DNA from: DAOTWC01 sp048499435
GTDB lineage: Bacteria; Chloroflexota; Anaerolineae; Aggregatilineales; Phototrophicaceae
Reading direction: 5' to 3'
DNA: 64,000 bases
NCBI GenBank assembly: GCA_048499435.1
Contig: JASNZW010000004.1
Span: 357,247 to 421,246 of the forward strand
The notes beneath the pieces were generated by a model that worked only from the letters and a program-made list of their open reading frames with translations, was not told the origin of the DNA and did no database searches. The translations under genes were made by a program, and so were the position numbers. Shown one piece after another: positions 34,080-42,741 of the stretch (within the stretch, counting starts at the first letter, position 1; each line of letters begins with the position of its first letter).

Positions 34080-35117
34080 TCAGGCGGGCGTGATCGCGCC
34101 GGTGATGTCCCACAGGTCTTCCCAGCTCTGGCCGTCCTTCCACAGGAACACCTGGCCTTTGATGAGGCGGCAGTTTTTGTCTGTGCCGGCGATGGCGCGC
34201 ATGTCGTCGGCGGTCAGCGGCGCGCTGACGGCGGCGCGCAGGTTGGCCAGGTACTGATCGCGGCGGGTTGCGAAGGGAATGGGAACCTGGCCGCGCTGTA
34301 CCGCCCACTTGATGCACACGACCGCCGGGTGCACGCCCAGGCGCTCCGCGATGCGGACGATCACCGGGTCCTCGATGGCGGCTGTGTCGTCAGGGGTGCG
34401 GTCGCGGTCCGGGCGGCTGGGCGAGCCGATGGGCGAAAAGCCGATCGGCACGATGCCGTTTTGCGTCACAAAGTCGAACAGCGCTGGCTGCTGGAAATGC
34501 GGGTGCAGCTCCATCTCGTTGGCCGCCGGTTTGATCTCGGCGTCGCGCAGCACCAGCTTCAGCTTGGGGATGGTCATGTTGGACGTGCCGATATGCCGTA
34601 CCAGGCCCATTCTGACCAGCTTTTCAAGCTGCCGCCAGGTTCGCATGTAGTTCTCGTGGATGTAGGGCTGCGCGTGCGGGTCGCGCGAGGACACGTCCAC
34701 GCCGGGCGCGTGGTAGTTGGGGAAGGGCCAGTGGATGAGGTACAGGTCCAGGTAGTCGAGCTGCAAATCCCTGAGCGACTGTTCGCAGGCGGGGATCACG
34801 TCGGCGGGGCTGTGTTTGTCGTTCCACAGCTTAGATGTGATCCACAGGTCCTCGCGGCGGACGCCGCCGGCGATGGCCGCCTGGAGCGACTGGCCGACCA
34901 GGCGCTCGTTGCCGTAGACCGCGGCGCAGTCAATGTGGCGGTAGCCGACTTCGATCGCGCCCAGGACGGCGGCGGCGATTTCCTCGCCAGAGAAGCGGTC
35001 AGAGCCAAACGTGCCCAGGCCCACCGCCGGGATAGCCGCGCCGGTGTGGACGGTTCGCTGTGGGACCTGCTGCGGGTCTACACCGTCGGCGGCGCTGATG
35101 AAACGTACAGCGGACAT
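34080..35117 (-). CDS. Aldo/keto reductase in the sugar operon
   Basis: A 345-residue reductase with Asp/Tyr in GYRHIDCAAVYGNE, Lys in WITSKLWND, His in LYLIHWPFP, and the cofactor loop PIPFATRRDQYLANL. Of aldose-reductase type, it may reduce an aldose to a polyol or act on a related carbonyl. It starts 1 bp beyond the lacI-type stop codon, so it is the first metabolic gene of the operon. In style it differs from the reductases at 5.7-10.5 kb. Confidence 0.9.
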   Translation of the reverse strand: MSAVRFISAADGVDPQQVPQRTVHTGAAIPAVGLGTFGSDRFSGEEIAAAVLGAIEVGYRHIDCAAVYGNERLVGQSLQAAIAGGVRREDLWITSKLWNDKHSPADVIPACEQSLRDLQLDYLDLYLIHWPFPNYHAPGVDVSSRDPHAQPYIHENYMRTWRQLEKLVRMGLVRHIGTSNMTIPKLKLVLRDAEIKPAANEMELHPHFQQPALFDFVTQNGIVPIGFSPIGSPSRPDRDRTPDDTAAIEDPVIVRIAERLGVHPAVVCIKWAVQRGQVPIPFATRRDQYLANLRAAVSAPLTADDMRAIAGTDKNCRLIKGQVFLWKDGQSWEDLWDITGAITPA

Positions 35118-35118
35118 G

Positions 35119-36171
35119 TTACGACTCCTCTGGCAAATAACCGGCGGGCGCGCTGCGCACAGCCAGGGCGGGCGGGGGCGCGCTTGAGGCGCGCACGATC
35201 AGCTCAGTGGGCAGGGTGATGTCACGCGGGGCGGCGGGGCCGCGCTCCGCCAGCCGGTCGAGCAGCAGATTGATTGCCTGGCGGCCCATTTCATAGGCGG
35301 GCTGGGCCGCCGCCGTCAGGAAGGGGTTGATAACCATCGCGGCGGGCAGGTCGTCGAACGTCACCAGCGAGATGTCGTCCGGGACGCGCACGCCAGCCTG
35401 ACGCAGCGCGCCCAGCGCGCCCAGCGCGATGAAGTTATTGGCGGCGAACAGCGCGGTCGGCGGCTGGGGCAGGGCCAGCATCGCCCGCGCCATGCGCGCG
35501 CCGCTGTCCTGGGTGAAACTGCCATAACACACCAGCGCCGGGTCGCTGGCCAGGCCTGCCGCGGCCAGGGCGCGCTGGTAGCCCGCCACGCGGTCGGCGG
35601 CCGTCGAGACGACTTCAGGGCCGGTGAGGATGGCGATGCGCCGGTGGCCCAGGCTCAGCAGGTGTTCCACCAGGCCGCAGGCCCCCTGCTCGGAGTCGCA
35701 GTGAACGATGTCTACCGTTGCGCCGGGGGTGCGGCGGTCCAGCACGACGCAGGGCACGCCGCGCTCGGCCAGGAAGATCACGGAGTCGGGCGAGGACAGG
35801 GCGGGAACCAACAGCACGCCGTCCACCTGTTTCTGCACCAGCACGTTCAGGTAGTTGGCCTCTTTTTCTTCGGATTCGTCAGTGTTGCAGAACATGACGC
35901 TGAAGCCCTGCTCGCTGGCGGTGTCTTCGACGCCGCGCGCGATGGTGGTAAAGAAGGGGTTGGTAATGTCGGTGAGGACCAGCGCCAGCGTTTTCGTCTG
36001 TTTAAAGCGCAGGCTGCGCGCCAGCGCATTTGGGACATAGCCCAGGTCGGCGATCGCCTGTTCAACGCGCTCGCGCGTTTCCTGGCTGATGTAGCCAGAG
36101 TTGTTGATTACCCGCGATACCGTCATCGCTGAAACGCCCGCGCGGTGGGCGACATCCCCGATTGTGATCAT
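35119..36171 (-). CDS. LacI-family transcriptional regulator
   Basis: A 350-residue repressor. The helix-turn-helix and hinge are ITIGDVAHRAGVSAMTVSRVINN...YVPNALARSLR at residues 2-60. The rest is a periplasmic-binding-protein-like sensor domain (LALVLTDITNPFFTTIARGVEDTASEQGFSVMFCNTDE...). ATG 36171 lies 11 bp from a perfect palindrome (36182-36199), so autoregulation is likely. A matching palindrome before the ABC genes at 29087-29106 indicates control of the whole operon. The inducer is presumably the transported sugar. Confidence 0.93.
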   Translation of the reverse strand: MITIGDVAHRAGVSAMTVSRVINNSGYISQETRERVEQAIADLGYVPNALARSLRFKQTKTLALVLTDITNPFFTTIARGVEDTASEQGFSVMFCNTDESEEKEANYLNVLVQKQVDGVLLVPALSSPDSVIFLAERGVPCVVLDRRTPGATVDIVHCDSEQGACGLVEHLLSLGHRRIAILTGPEVVSTAADRVAGYQRALAAAGLASDPALVCYGSFTQDSGARMARAMLALPQPPTALFAANNFIALGALGALRQAGVRVPDDISLVTFDDLPAAMVINPFLTAAAQPAYEMGRQAINLLLDRLAERGPAAPRDITLPTELIVRASSAPPPALAVRSAPAGYLPEES

Positions 36172-36181
36172 AACGACCCAC

Positions 36182-36199
36182 TATGTTAACGATAACATA
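36182..36199. promoter_or_regulatory. LacI-type operator at the regulator gene
   Basis: TATGTTA-ACGA-TAACATA, a perfect palindrome with the same half-sites and 4-bp centre length as 29087-29106. It lies 10 bp upstream of the lacI-type start and about 115 bp upstream of the plus-strand mutase gene, so it could affect both directions. Confidence 0.75.
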
Positions 36200-36314
36200 T
36201 ATTAGCTGTAACTTACCATAGATCGCGAACCGTGTCAACAAGCTGGCGCGGGCGCGGCGGGCGCGGTATGGTTGAGGCTGTCTGTGACGCCCTGCGCACC
36301 TGGAGAAAACGCCT

Positions 36315-37706
36315 GTGCCGCTTGATGCCGCTGGTCGGTTCGTTCTCAGCCGCGCTTACAGCCCGGTGGACATTCGCGGGGCGGTGGGGGCTGAAGTGCA
36401 GCCGGAGGATGGCCGCCGCCTGGGGCGCGCGATCGGCTTCTGGCTGGCGCGCGCCGGGCACGCCAAGCGCGTCGTGACCGGCGGCGATCACCGGCTGTCC
36501 ACGCCGGCGCTGAAGGCGGCGCTGCTGGAGGGGCTGGTCAGCGCTGGCTGTCAGGTGCTTGACCTGGGTATTGTGCCGACACCGGTTTTTTTCCTGGCCT
36601 GCAAGCACTATCGCGCCAGCGGCGTGCAGGTCACGGCCTCGCACAACCCGCCGGGCGATAACGGCTTCAAGGTGCAGCTTGGTGCCGCGCCAAATTCTGA
36701 GGACGAGTTCCGCGAGCTGTGGTCGCTGGTCGAGCAGGGCGCGAGCAGCAGCGGCGCGGGCGCGGTCGAGCGGGCTGATTTCCTCGACACCTATCTGGCG
36801 CGGCTGCGGGCGAGCGCGGCGCCGCTGAACGGCCTGCGCGTGGTGGTGGACGCGGGCAGCGGGGTCTGCGGGCCGTATGCGCCGGGCCTGTTCCGCGCGC
36901 TGGGCGCTGAGGTGGACGAGCTGTTCTGCGCGCCGGACGGGCGCTTTCCGCACCGCAGCCCGGATTCGTCGCACGCCGAAAGCCTGCGCGCGTTGGGGCA
37001 GCGTGTGGTCGCGACGGGCGCGGCGCTGGGCGTCGCTTACGACGGCGACGGCGACCGCGCCGGCTTTGTGGATGACCGGGGGCGGCCGCTGGGCAGCGAC
37101 GCCGCGTTCGTGTTGTTGATCCGCGACGCGCTGCGCCGCGACCGGGGCGCGGTTATCTACGACATCAAGTGTTCCGACATTGTGCCGCGCGAGGTGCGCG
37201 CGCTGGGCGGCGAGCCGGTCATGGAAAAGACCGGCCACGCCTATATCAAGCGGTCGTTCGTGCTGCGCGACGCGCTGCTGGCAGGCGAGCTGACCGGCCA
37301 TTTCGCCTTCCGCGCGTGGGGAACTGATGACGGCATGTACGCTTCGCTGGTGATGGCGCGCATCGTGCGGGCGCTGGATGGGCCGCTGGCGGCGGCGGTG
37401 GACGCCATCCCGCGCTACCATACCACGCCGGACATTCGCATCCGCATGGAGGCGGGCGCGATTGAGGCGGCGCTGGCGGCGCTGCGCGACCGGCTGGCCG
37501 CCGTCGGCGAGGTGATTACGCTGGACGGCGTGCGCGCGCAGTTCCCTGACGGCTGGGGGCTGGCGCGCGCTTCGATCACCGCGCCGGAGCTGACCCTGCG
37601 TTTCGAGGGCTACACGCCGGACGGCCTGCGGCGCGCGGCGCGGCAGTTCGCGCAGGCCAGCCCGGCGCTGGCCCCGCATCTGGCGCACCTGCTGACGGAG
37701 GGCTGA
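36315..37706 (+). CDS. Phosphohexomutase (phosphomannomutase/phosphoglucomutase)
   Basis: A 463-residue alpha-D-phosphohexomutase. The start region has SPVDIRGAVG. The catalytic phosphoserine loop is QVTASHNPPGDNGFK, the metal loop is YDGDGDRAGFVDDRG, and the sugar-binding region is AGELTGHFAFRAWGTDDGMYASL. The usual E-x-SGH reads ELTGH here. GTG 36315 follows GGAG. It is divergent from lacI. It moves phosphate between C1 and C6 of glucose or mannose. The next gene starts 3 bp after its stop. Confidence 0.9.
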   Translation: MPLDAAGRFVLSRAYSPVDIRGAVGAEVQPEDGRRLGRAIGFWLARAGHAKRVVTGGDHRLSTPALKAALLEGLVSAGCQVLDLGIVPTPVFFLACKHYRASGVQVTASHNPPGDNGFKVQLGAAPNSEDEFRELWSLVEQGASSSGAGAVERADFLDTYLARLRASAAPLNGLRVVVDAGSGVCGPYAPGLFRALGAEVDELFCAPDGRFPHRSPDSSHAESLRALGQRVVATGAALGVAYDGDGDRAGFVDDRGRPLGSDAAFVLLIRDALRRDRGAVIYDIKCSDIVPREVRALGGEPVMEKTGHAYIKRSFVLRDALLAGELTGHFAFRAWGTDDGMYASLVMARIVRALDGPLAAAVDAIPRYHTTPDIRIRMEAGAIEAALAALRDRLAAVGEVITLDGVRAQFPDGWGLARASITAPELTLRFEGYTPDGLRRAARQFAQASPALAPHLAHLLTEG

Positions 37707-37709
37707 ACG

Positions 37710-39182
37710 ATGCACGTGATGGGCATTGACCTGGGGACTGGCGGCGTGCGTGTCGTGATCTGCGACGGCGCCGGCGTGGTGGCGGCGCAGGCCAGCGAGA
37801 GCTTCAGCGGTGCGGCTGACCTGCCGCCGGGCGGCCCCGGTTTCCACGAGCAGGACGCGGGGCAGTGGTGGCCGGCGGCGCAGGCCGCTGTCCGCGCGGC
37901 GCTGGCGCAGGCCGCCAGGGTGGGGGTCGCGCCGGGGGCGGTGGAGGCGCTGGCTGTCACGTCAACGTCGGGCACGCTGGTGCGGCTGGACGCGGGCGGC
38001 CGCCTGCTCGGCCCGGCGCTGATGTACAACGACGGCCGCGCGGCGGAGCAGGCGCGCCAGCTCAACGACCTGGCGGCCGATTTCAACGCGCGCCTGGGGC
38101 GGTCGTTTCAGCCGTCGTTCGCGCTGTGCAAAATCCTGTGGTTTCAACAGCATGAGCCGGCGGCCTACGCGCAGACGGCGCTGTGGGCGCACGCGGGCGA
38201 TTACCTGGTCGGCTGTCTGACAGGCGTGTACAACGTGTCGGACTATTCGACGGCGCTCAAGACCGGCTACGACCTGCTGGCGCTGCGCTGGCCGGATTTC
38301 ATCGCCGGGCAGGCCGGCGTTGCGCTGGAGCGGCTGCCGCGCGTGGTCACGCCGGGGGCGGTTATCGGGTCGGTCACGCCGGCGGCGGCGGACGCAACCG
38401 GCCTGTGCGCCGGCACGGTGGTGCGGGCGGGCATGACGGACGCCAGCGCGGCGCTGCTGGCGTCGGGCGCGGCCCGCCCGGGCGACTGGAACAGCACGCT
38501 GGGCACGACGCTGAGCATTAAAGGGGTCGCTGAAGCACTGGTGCGTGACCCGCTGGGGCGCGTTTACTGTCACCTGCACCCGCTGGGCTGGTGGCTGCCG
38601 GGTGCGGCCAGCAACGTGGGCGGGGAACGCCTGCGCGAGCTGGCCGGGGGCCGGTCGCTGGCGCTGCTGGATGAGCAGGCGGCGGCGCGCGGGCCAGCTC
38701 GGCTGGTGATGTACCCGCTGGCGCGCCGGGGCGAGCGCTTCCCGTTTGTCGCGCCGGACGCCGAGGGCTTTGTGCTGGGCGCGGCGGCGGATGAAGCTGA
38801 CAGCTACCGCGCCTGCCTGGAGGGCGTGGCGCTGACCGAGCGCCTGTGCTACGACGTGCTGGCGGGCCTGGGCGCGCCGGTGGGCGACCGCATTTATATC
38901 ACCGGCGGCGGCAGCCGCAGCAGCGTGTGGAATCAGATTCGCGCTGACGCGCTGGGCCGCCAGTTGGCCCGGCCAGCGCAGCCGGAGTCGGCGTTTGGCG
39001 CGGCGCTGCTGGCGGCGGCGGGCACGCTGCACGCGGATGTGGCGGCGGCGGCGCGCGCTATGGTGCGCGTTGAATACGAGATCGCGCCGGACGCTGGCAG
39101 CCAGGCGCATTACGACGAGCAGTACGGCCGCTTCGTGGAGGCGTGCCGCGCGCGCGGGTATCTGCCGGCGGACGGTGTCTGA
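37710..39182 (+). CDS. FGGY-family carbohydrate kinase, second copy
   Basis: A 490-residue kinase with the phosphate loop MGIDLGTGGVRVVICDG, the central SGTLVRLDAGGRLLGPALMYNDGRA, and domain II signatures AGMTDASAALLASGA, NSTLGTTLSIKG and ITGGGSRSSVWNQIRADALGRQL. It is xylulokinase-like but the TGGVR loop differs from the TSSVK of the copy at 32508-34070, so they are not recent duplicates. It is tightly coupled to the phosphohexomutase. Confidence 0.87.
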   Translation: MHVMGIDLGTGGVRVVICDGAGVVAAQASESFSGAADLPPGGPGFHEQDAGQWWPAAQAAVRAALAQAARVGVAPGAVEALAVTSTSGTLVRLDAGGRLLGPALMYNDGRAAEQARQLNDLAADFNARLGRSFQPSFALCKILWFQQHEPAAYAQTALWAHAGDYLVGCLTGVYNVSDYSTALKTGYDLLALRWPDFIAGQAGVALERLPRVVTPGAVIGSVTPAAADATGLCAGTVVRAGMTDASAALLASGAARPGDWNSTLGTTLSIKGVAEALVRDPLGRVYCHLHPLGWWLPGAASNVGGERLRELAGGRSLALLDEQAAARGPARLVMYPLARRGERFPFVAPDAEGFVLGAAADEADSYRACLEGVALTERLCYDVLAGLGAPVGDRIYITGGGSRSSVWNQIRADALGRQLARPAQPESAFGAALLAAAGTLHADVAAAARAMVRVEYEIAPDAGSQAHYDEQYGRFVEACRARGYLPADGV

Positions 39183-39205
39183 GGGCTGCGCGCTGTTTGT
39201 GCGGT

Positions 39206-39211
39206 TATAAT
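39206..39211 (+). promoter_or_regulatory. -10 element before acetoacetyl-CoA synthetase
   Basis: TATAAT, 24 bp before ATG 39236. It suggests that the synthetase can be transcribed separately from the sugar genes upstream. No clear -35 box. Confidence 0.4.
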
Positions 39212-39235
39212 GGCGCAAAAAGGGGAATTGACGCC

Positions 39236-41227
39236 ATGACGACCGCTGCTGAGGGGGCGCTGCTGTGGGAGCCAGCGCCAGAGGTGATCGAGAACGCCAA
39301 CCTGACGCGCTACCGGCACTGGCTGGCGGCGACACGCGGCCTGCGCCTGGCGGACTATGACGACCTGTGGCGCTGGTCGGTGACGCAGATTGAAGATTTC
39401 TGGGCCAGCCTGTTCAGCTATTTCGACGTGGTTCACACCGGCGCGTGGCAGACGCCGCTGGTGGCGCGGGCGATGCCGGGGGCGAAGTGGTTTCCGGGGG
39501 TGCGGCTTAACTACGCTGAGAATATTTTCGCCCGCCGGACCGACGCGCGCCCGCTGTTGATTTACAAGGGCGAGAACGGGCCGCTGGTGGAGATCGCCTG
39601 GGGCCAGGTGTACGAGCAGACGCGGCGGCTGGCGGCGGCGCTGCGCGGCTGGGGCGTGCAGCCGGGCGACCGGGTGGTGGGCTACCTGCCAAATGCCCCG
39701 GAGGCGATCATCGCGCTGCTGGCGGCGGCCAGTATCGGCGCGGTGTGGTCGAGCTGCGCGCCGGAGTTTGGCGCGCGCAGCGTGCTGGACCGTTTCGCGC
39801 AGATCGGCCCGAAGGTGCTGATCGCGGCGGCGGGGTACAGCTACGGCGGCAGGTATTTCGACCGGCGCGGCGTGATCGCTGAGCTGCAGGCCGCCCTGCC
39901 GACGCTGACGCGCACGGTGATTGTGCCGGCGGGCGGCGCCGGGGACGACGGCGCGCTGGCCGGCGCTGTCGCCTGGGACGCGGCGCTGGCCGGGGCCGAA
40001 GCCGCGCCAGAGCTGGTGTTTGAGCAGCTTCCGTTCGATCACCCGCTGTGGGTGCTGTACTCGTCGGGCACGACCGGCCTGCCCAAGCCGATTGTGCAGG
40101 GGCACGGCGGCATCCTGCTGGAACACCTGAAGGCCACCGTGTTTCACAACGACCTCAGACCGGGCGACCGCTTCTTCTGGTACACCAGCACCGGCTGGAT
40201 GATGTGGAACTACTTAATAGGCGCGCTGCTGGCGGGCGCGACGATCATCCTGTACGACGGCAGCCCGGCGTACCCCAGCCTGAACGCGCTGTTCGCGCTG
40301 GCGGAGGCCAGCGGCATGACCTATTTCGGCACGTCGGCGGCGTTCATCAGCGCGTGCATGAAAGCCGGGCTGCGGCCTGGTCAGCGCTTTGATCTGCGCG
40401 GGATTCGCGGCGTCGGGTCTACCGGGTCGCCGCTGTCCGCGGAGGGGTTCGCCTGGGTGTACGCCAGCATCAACCGGACGCTGGCGCTGGAATCGCTGAG
40501 CGGCGGCACGGACCTGTGCACGGCGTTCGTGGGCGGGGCGCGTGTCAAACCGATCTACGCCGGAGAGATACAAGGCGCGGCGCTGGGCGCGAAGGTGCAG
40601 GCGTATAATGAGCAGGGCGAAGCGGTGCTTGACGAAGTGGGCGAGCTGGTGATCGCCGAGCCGATGCCGTCCATGCCGCTGTATTTCTGGGACGACCCGG
40701 ATATGGCGCGCTACCGCAGCGCTTATTTCGCGACGTTCCCCGGCGTGTGGCGGCACGGTGACTGGATCAAATTCAACCGACGCGGCGGCTGCGTGATCTA
40801 CGGCCGGTCTGATGCGACGATCAACCGGCACGGCGTGCGCATGGGGACAAGCGAGATTTACCGCGCGGTGGAGGCGCTGGACGAGATCGCGGACAGCCTG
40901 GTGATTGACCTGGAGCTGCTGGGGCGCGAGCCGTTTCTGGCGCTGTTTGTCGTGCTGCGCGCGGGCGCGGCGCTGGATGAGGGCCTGCGGCGGCGCATCC
41001 GCGACACGCTGCGCGCGCAGGTGTCGCCGCGCCATGTGCCGGACGACATCGTGCAGATCGCGGAGGTGCCGTACACGCTCAGCGGCAAGAAGCTGGAAGT
41101 GCCGGTGCGCCGGATTCTGCTGGGGATGGAGGCGGGCGCGGCGGCTAACCCCGGCGCGCTGCGCAACCCCGCCGCGCTCGACTTTTTCGCGGCGTATGCG
41201 CGGCGGCTGGCCGGCGGCCCGGCGTAA
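39236..41227 (+). CDS. aacS: Acetoacetyl-CoA synthetase
   Basis: A 663-residue AMP-forming ligase that activates acetoacetate with ATP and CoA. The N-terminus matches the acetoacetyl branch (LWEPAPEVIENANLTRYRHWL). The adenylation motifs are LYSSGTTGLPKPIVQGHGG and the downstream RRGGCVIYGRSDATINRHGVRMGTSEIYRAVE; the C-terminal catalytic Lys is in YTLSGKKLEVPVRRIL. The family length is about 650. AAGGGGAA precedes ATG 39236. It fits the acyl-CoA metabolism at 18-25 kb, though the operon neighbours are sugar genes. Confidence 0.92.
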   Translation: MTTAAEGALLWEPAPEVIENANLTRYRHWLAATRGLRLADYDDLWRWSVTQIEDFWASLFSYFDVVHTGAWQTPLVARAMPGAKWFPGVRLNYAENIFARRTDARPLLIYKGENGPLVEIAWGQVYEQTRRLAAALRGWGVQPGDRVVGYLPNAPEAIIALLAAASIGAVWSSCAPEFGARSVLDRFAQIGPKVLIAAAGYSYGGRYFDRRGVIAELQAALPTLTRTVIVPAGGAGDDGALAGAVAWDAALAGAEAAPELVFEQLPFDHPLWVLYSSGTTGLPKPIVQGHGGILLEHLKATVFHNDLRPGDRFFWYTSTGWMMWNYLIGALLAGATIILYDGSPAYPSLNALFALAEASGMTYFGTSAAFISACMKAGLRPGQRFDLRGIRGVGSTGSPLSAEGFAWVYASINRTLALESLSGGTDLCTAFVGGARVKPIYAGEIQGAALGAKVQAYNEQGEAVLDEVGELVIAEPMPSMPLYFWDDPDMARYRSAYFATFPGVWRHGDWIKFNRRGGCVIYGRSDATINRHGVRMGTSEIYRAVEALDEIADSLVIDLELLGREPFLALFVVLRAGAALDEGLRRRIRDTLRAQVSPRHVPDDIVQIAEVPYTLSGKKLEVPVRRILLGMEAGAAANPGALRNPAALDFFAAYARRLAGGPA

Positions 41228-41265
41228 GCAGCGCTCAGCCGGATGCGCCGCGCGCGGTTTGGGGC

Positions 41266-41271
41266 TATACT
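41266..41271 (+). promoter_or_regulatory. -10 element before the Ugp-type ABC genes
   Basis: TATACT preceded by GGGGC, about 100 bp before ATG 41369. The 141-bp gap between the synthetase and the binding protein contains nothing else I can name. Confidence 0.35.
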
Positions 41272-41368
41272 CGACCAGGATTGCAGCGCCGAAAGGAGGC
41301 CGCCCGCCGCTCGATCGCAGAAATTAGTGGCCTTACCGTATTGGCATCTAGTTTCACGGAGATTAGCT

Positions 41369-42649
41369 ATGAAGCGAACAGTTACCCTCATTGTCATGTT
41401 AGCTGCCCTGGCTGTGCTGGTGATTGCGCCGGCTGTTGCCCAGGACCCGGTCCGCGTGGTGTTCTACCAGCGCGGCTATGTTGAAGGCGGCGGCGACGCA
41501 GCCTCAACCAGCACCGACCTGGCGATCGCGGCCTTTGAAGAGCGTTTCCCGAATATCGACGTGGAGATTGTTGGCATCCCCTGGTCTGTGGAGGGCACAG
41601 CCAAGTTAGAGGCTGCCCTGGCCGCCGGAACCGATATCAACATTTTCCGCGTGACAAACACCGATGTGATCCGCTACGCGCGTGAGGGCCTGCTCTCCGC
41701 GCTGGATAACGTCCTGACAGAGGCGGACCTGGCGGATATTTATCCGGCTGGTTTGCAGGCTGTGACGGACGACGGCAGCATCTGGGCGTGGCCGCTGTGG
41801 GCAACGGCTGTGCCGATTATGGCCAACACCGAGTATTTCAGTGAGCGCGGGGTTGAGCTGCCGACGGTTGAAGAAGGCTGGACGTGGGATGAGTTTGTTG
41901 AAGCGGCCAAAGCGCTGACATTTGTGCGCGCTGACGGCGTGCAGGTGTACGGCTTCTCGTCGTCGTTCGACATTGATTTCGTGGGCGTGGACCCGCTGTA
42001 CTACATTGACGGCGGGCGCATCCGCAGCGAAGACGGCACGACGTTTGTCCAGAACAGCCCGGAAGGGGTGTCGGCGCTGCAGAAGATCGCTGATCTGGCG
42101 CTGGTGCACCAGGTTGTGCCGCCGGACTTCGGCCAGGCCAAACAGCTTATCGTGCGCGGCTACTTCAAGGACACGCGCTCGGTCGCTATGTTCATGGAGC
42201 CGCCGGGCTTCATTCCTGACCTGGAAGCGGCGGAGTTCCCGCTGGCGATTCTGCCAGTGCCGATTGGCGAGTCCGGCGAGCCGGTTTCGACGGGCGGCAT
42301 TGGCCTGTACGCGGTGGTGGATGTGGCCGACGACGAAGCTGAGGCGGCGGCGCACGAGCTGGGCCGCTGGCTGACGGGTGCTGAAGTGGCGGAGATCGTG
42401 CCGGGCTATCAGCTCGCGCCCAGCATGCGCGCCAGCAACAACAGCTACGCCACCGATGATAAGCGCGCCGTTATCAACGCGATGGTGGCGTCTAATATCT
42501 TTGAATTCCCGTTCGCCATTCCATCGGACCTGAAGGCTAACTACTACGCCGCGCTGCAATCCATCATCCTGGGCCAGCAGACGGCGCAGGAGGCGATGGA
42601 CGCCATCGCGCCAGAGTACCAGGCCGCCCTGGATGCCGCTAACGAATAG
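41369..42649 (+). CDS. ABC sugar-binding protein (family 1, UgpB/MalE-like)
   Basis: A 426-residue extracytoplasmic solute-binding protein of family 1. ATG 41369 has GGAGAT upstream and yields the signal peptide MKRTVTLIVMLAALAVLVIA... ending near VAQ. The mature part has VVFYQRGYVEGGGDAASTSTDLAIAAFEERFPNIDVEIVGIPW, GWTWDEFVEAAKALT and a C-terminal AQEAMDAIAPEYQAALDAA. No lipobox Cys, so it is free or held by an unprocessed anchor. It is followed by two permeases. The substrate is probably an oligosaccharide or glycerophosphodiester; undetermined. Confidence 0.93.
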   Translation: MKRTVTLIVMLAALAVLVIAPAVAQDPVRVVFYQRGYVEGGGDAASTSTDLAIAAFEERFPNIDVEIVGIPWSVEGTAKLEAALAAGTDINIFRVTNTDVIRYAREGLLSALDNVLTEADLADIYPAGLQAVTDDGSIWAWPLWATAVPIMANTEYFSERGVELPTVEEGWTWDEFVEAAKALTFVRADGVQVYGFSSSFDIDFVGVDPLYYIDGGRIRSEDGTTFVQNSPEGVSALQKIADLALVHQVVPPDFGQAKQLIVRGYFKDTRSVAMFMEPPGFIPDLEAAEFPLAILPVPIGESGEPVSTGGIGLYAVVDVADDEAEAAAHELGRWLTGAEVAEIVPGYQLAPSMRASNNSYATDDKRAVINAMVASNIFEFPFAIPSDLKANYYAALQSIILGQQTAQEAMDAIAPEYQAALDAANE

Positions 42650-42671
42650 CTGAACGCGCGCGTTACGCGCA

Positions 42672-42698
42672 GAGGGGAGAGCTGTCTGCTCTCCCCTC
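42672..42698 (+). other. Intercistronic hairpin after the binding-protein gene
   Basis: GAGGGGAGAGC-TGTCT-GCTCTCCCCTC is a perfect 11-bp stem with a 5-nt loop, 22 bp past the stop of the binding protein and 43 bp before the permease. No U-run follows, so it is more likely an mRNA-stabilising or attenuating element than a full terminator. Confidence 0.6.
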
Positions 42699-42741
42699 AT
42701 CCTGTTTCCCTGTCGGACCGGAGGCATAAGGAGCGCCGCTT

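Noticed and set aside
33210..35219. 669-codon plus-strand frame
   Set aside because: Antisense to the FGGY kinase and aldo/keto reductase, with a composition like other shadows.
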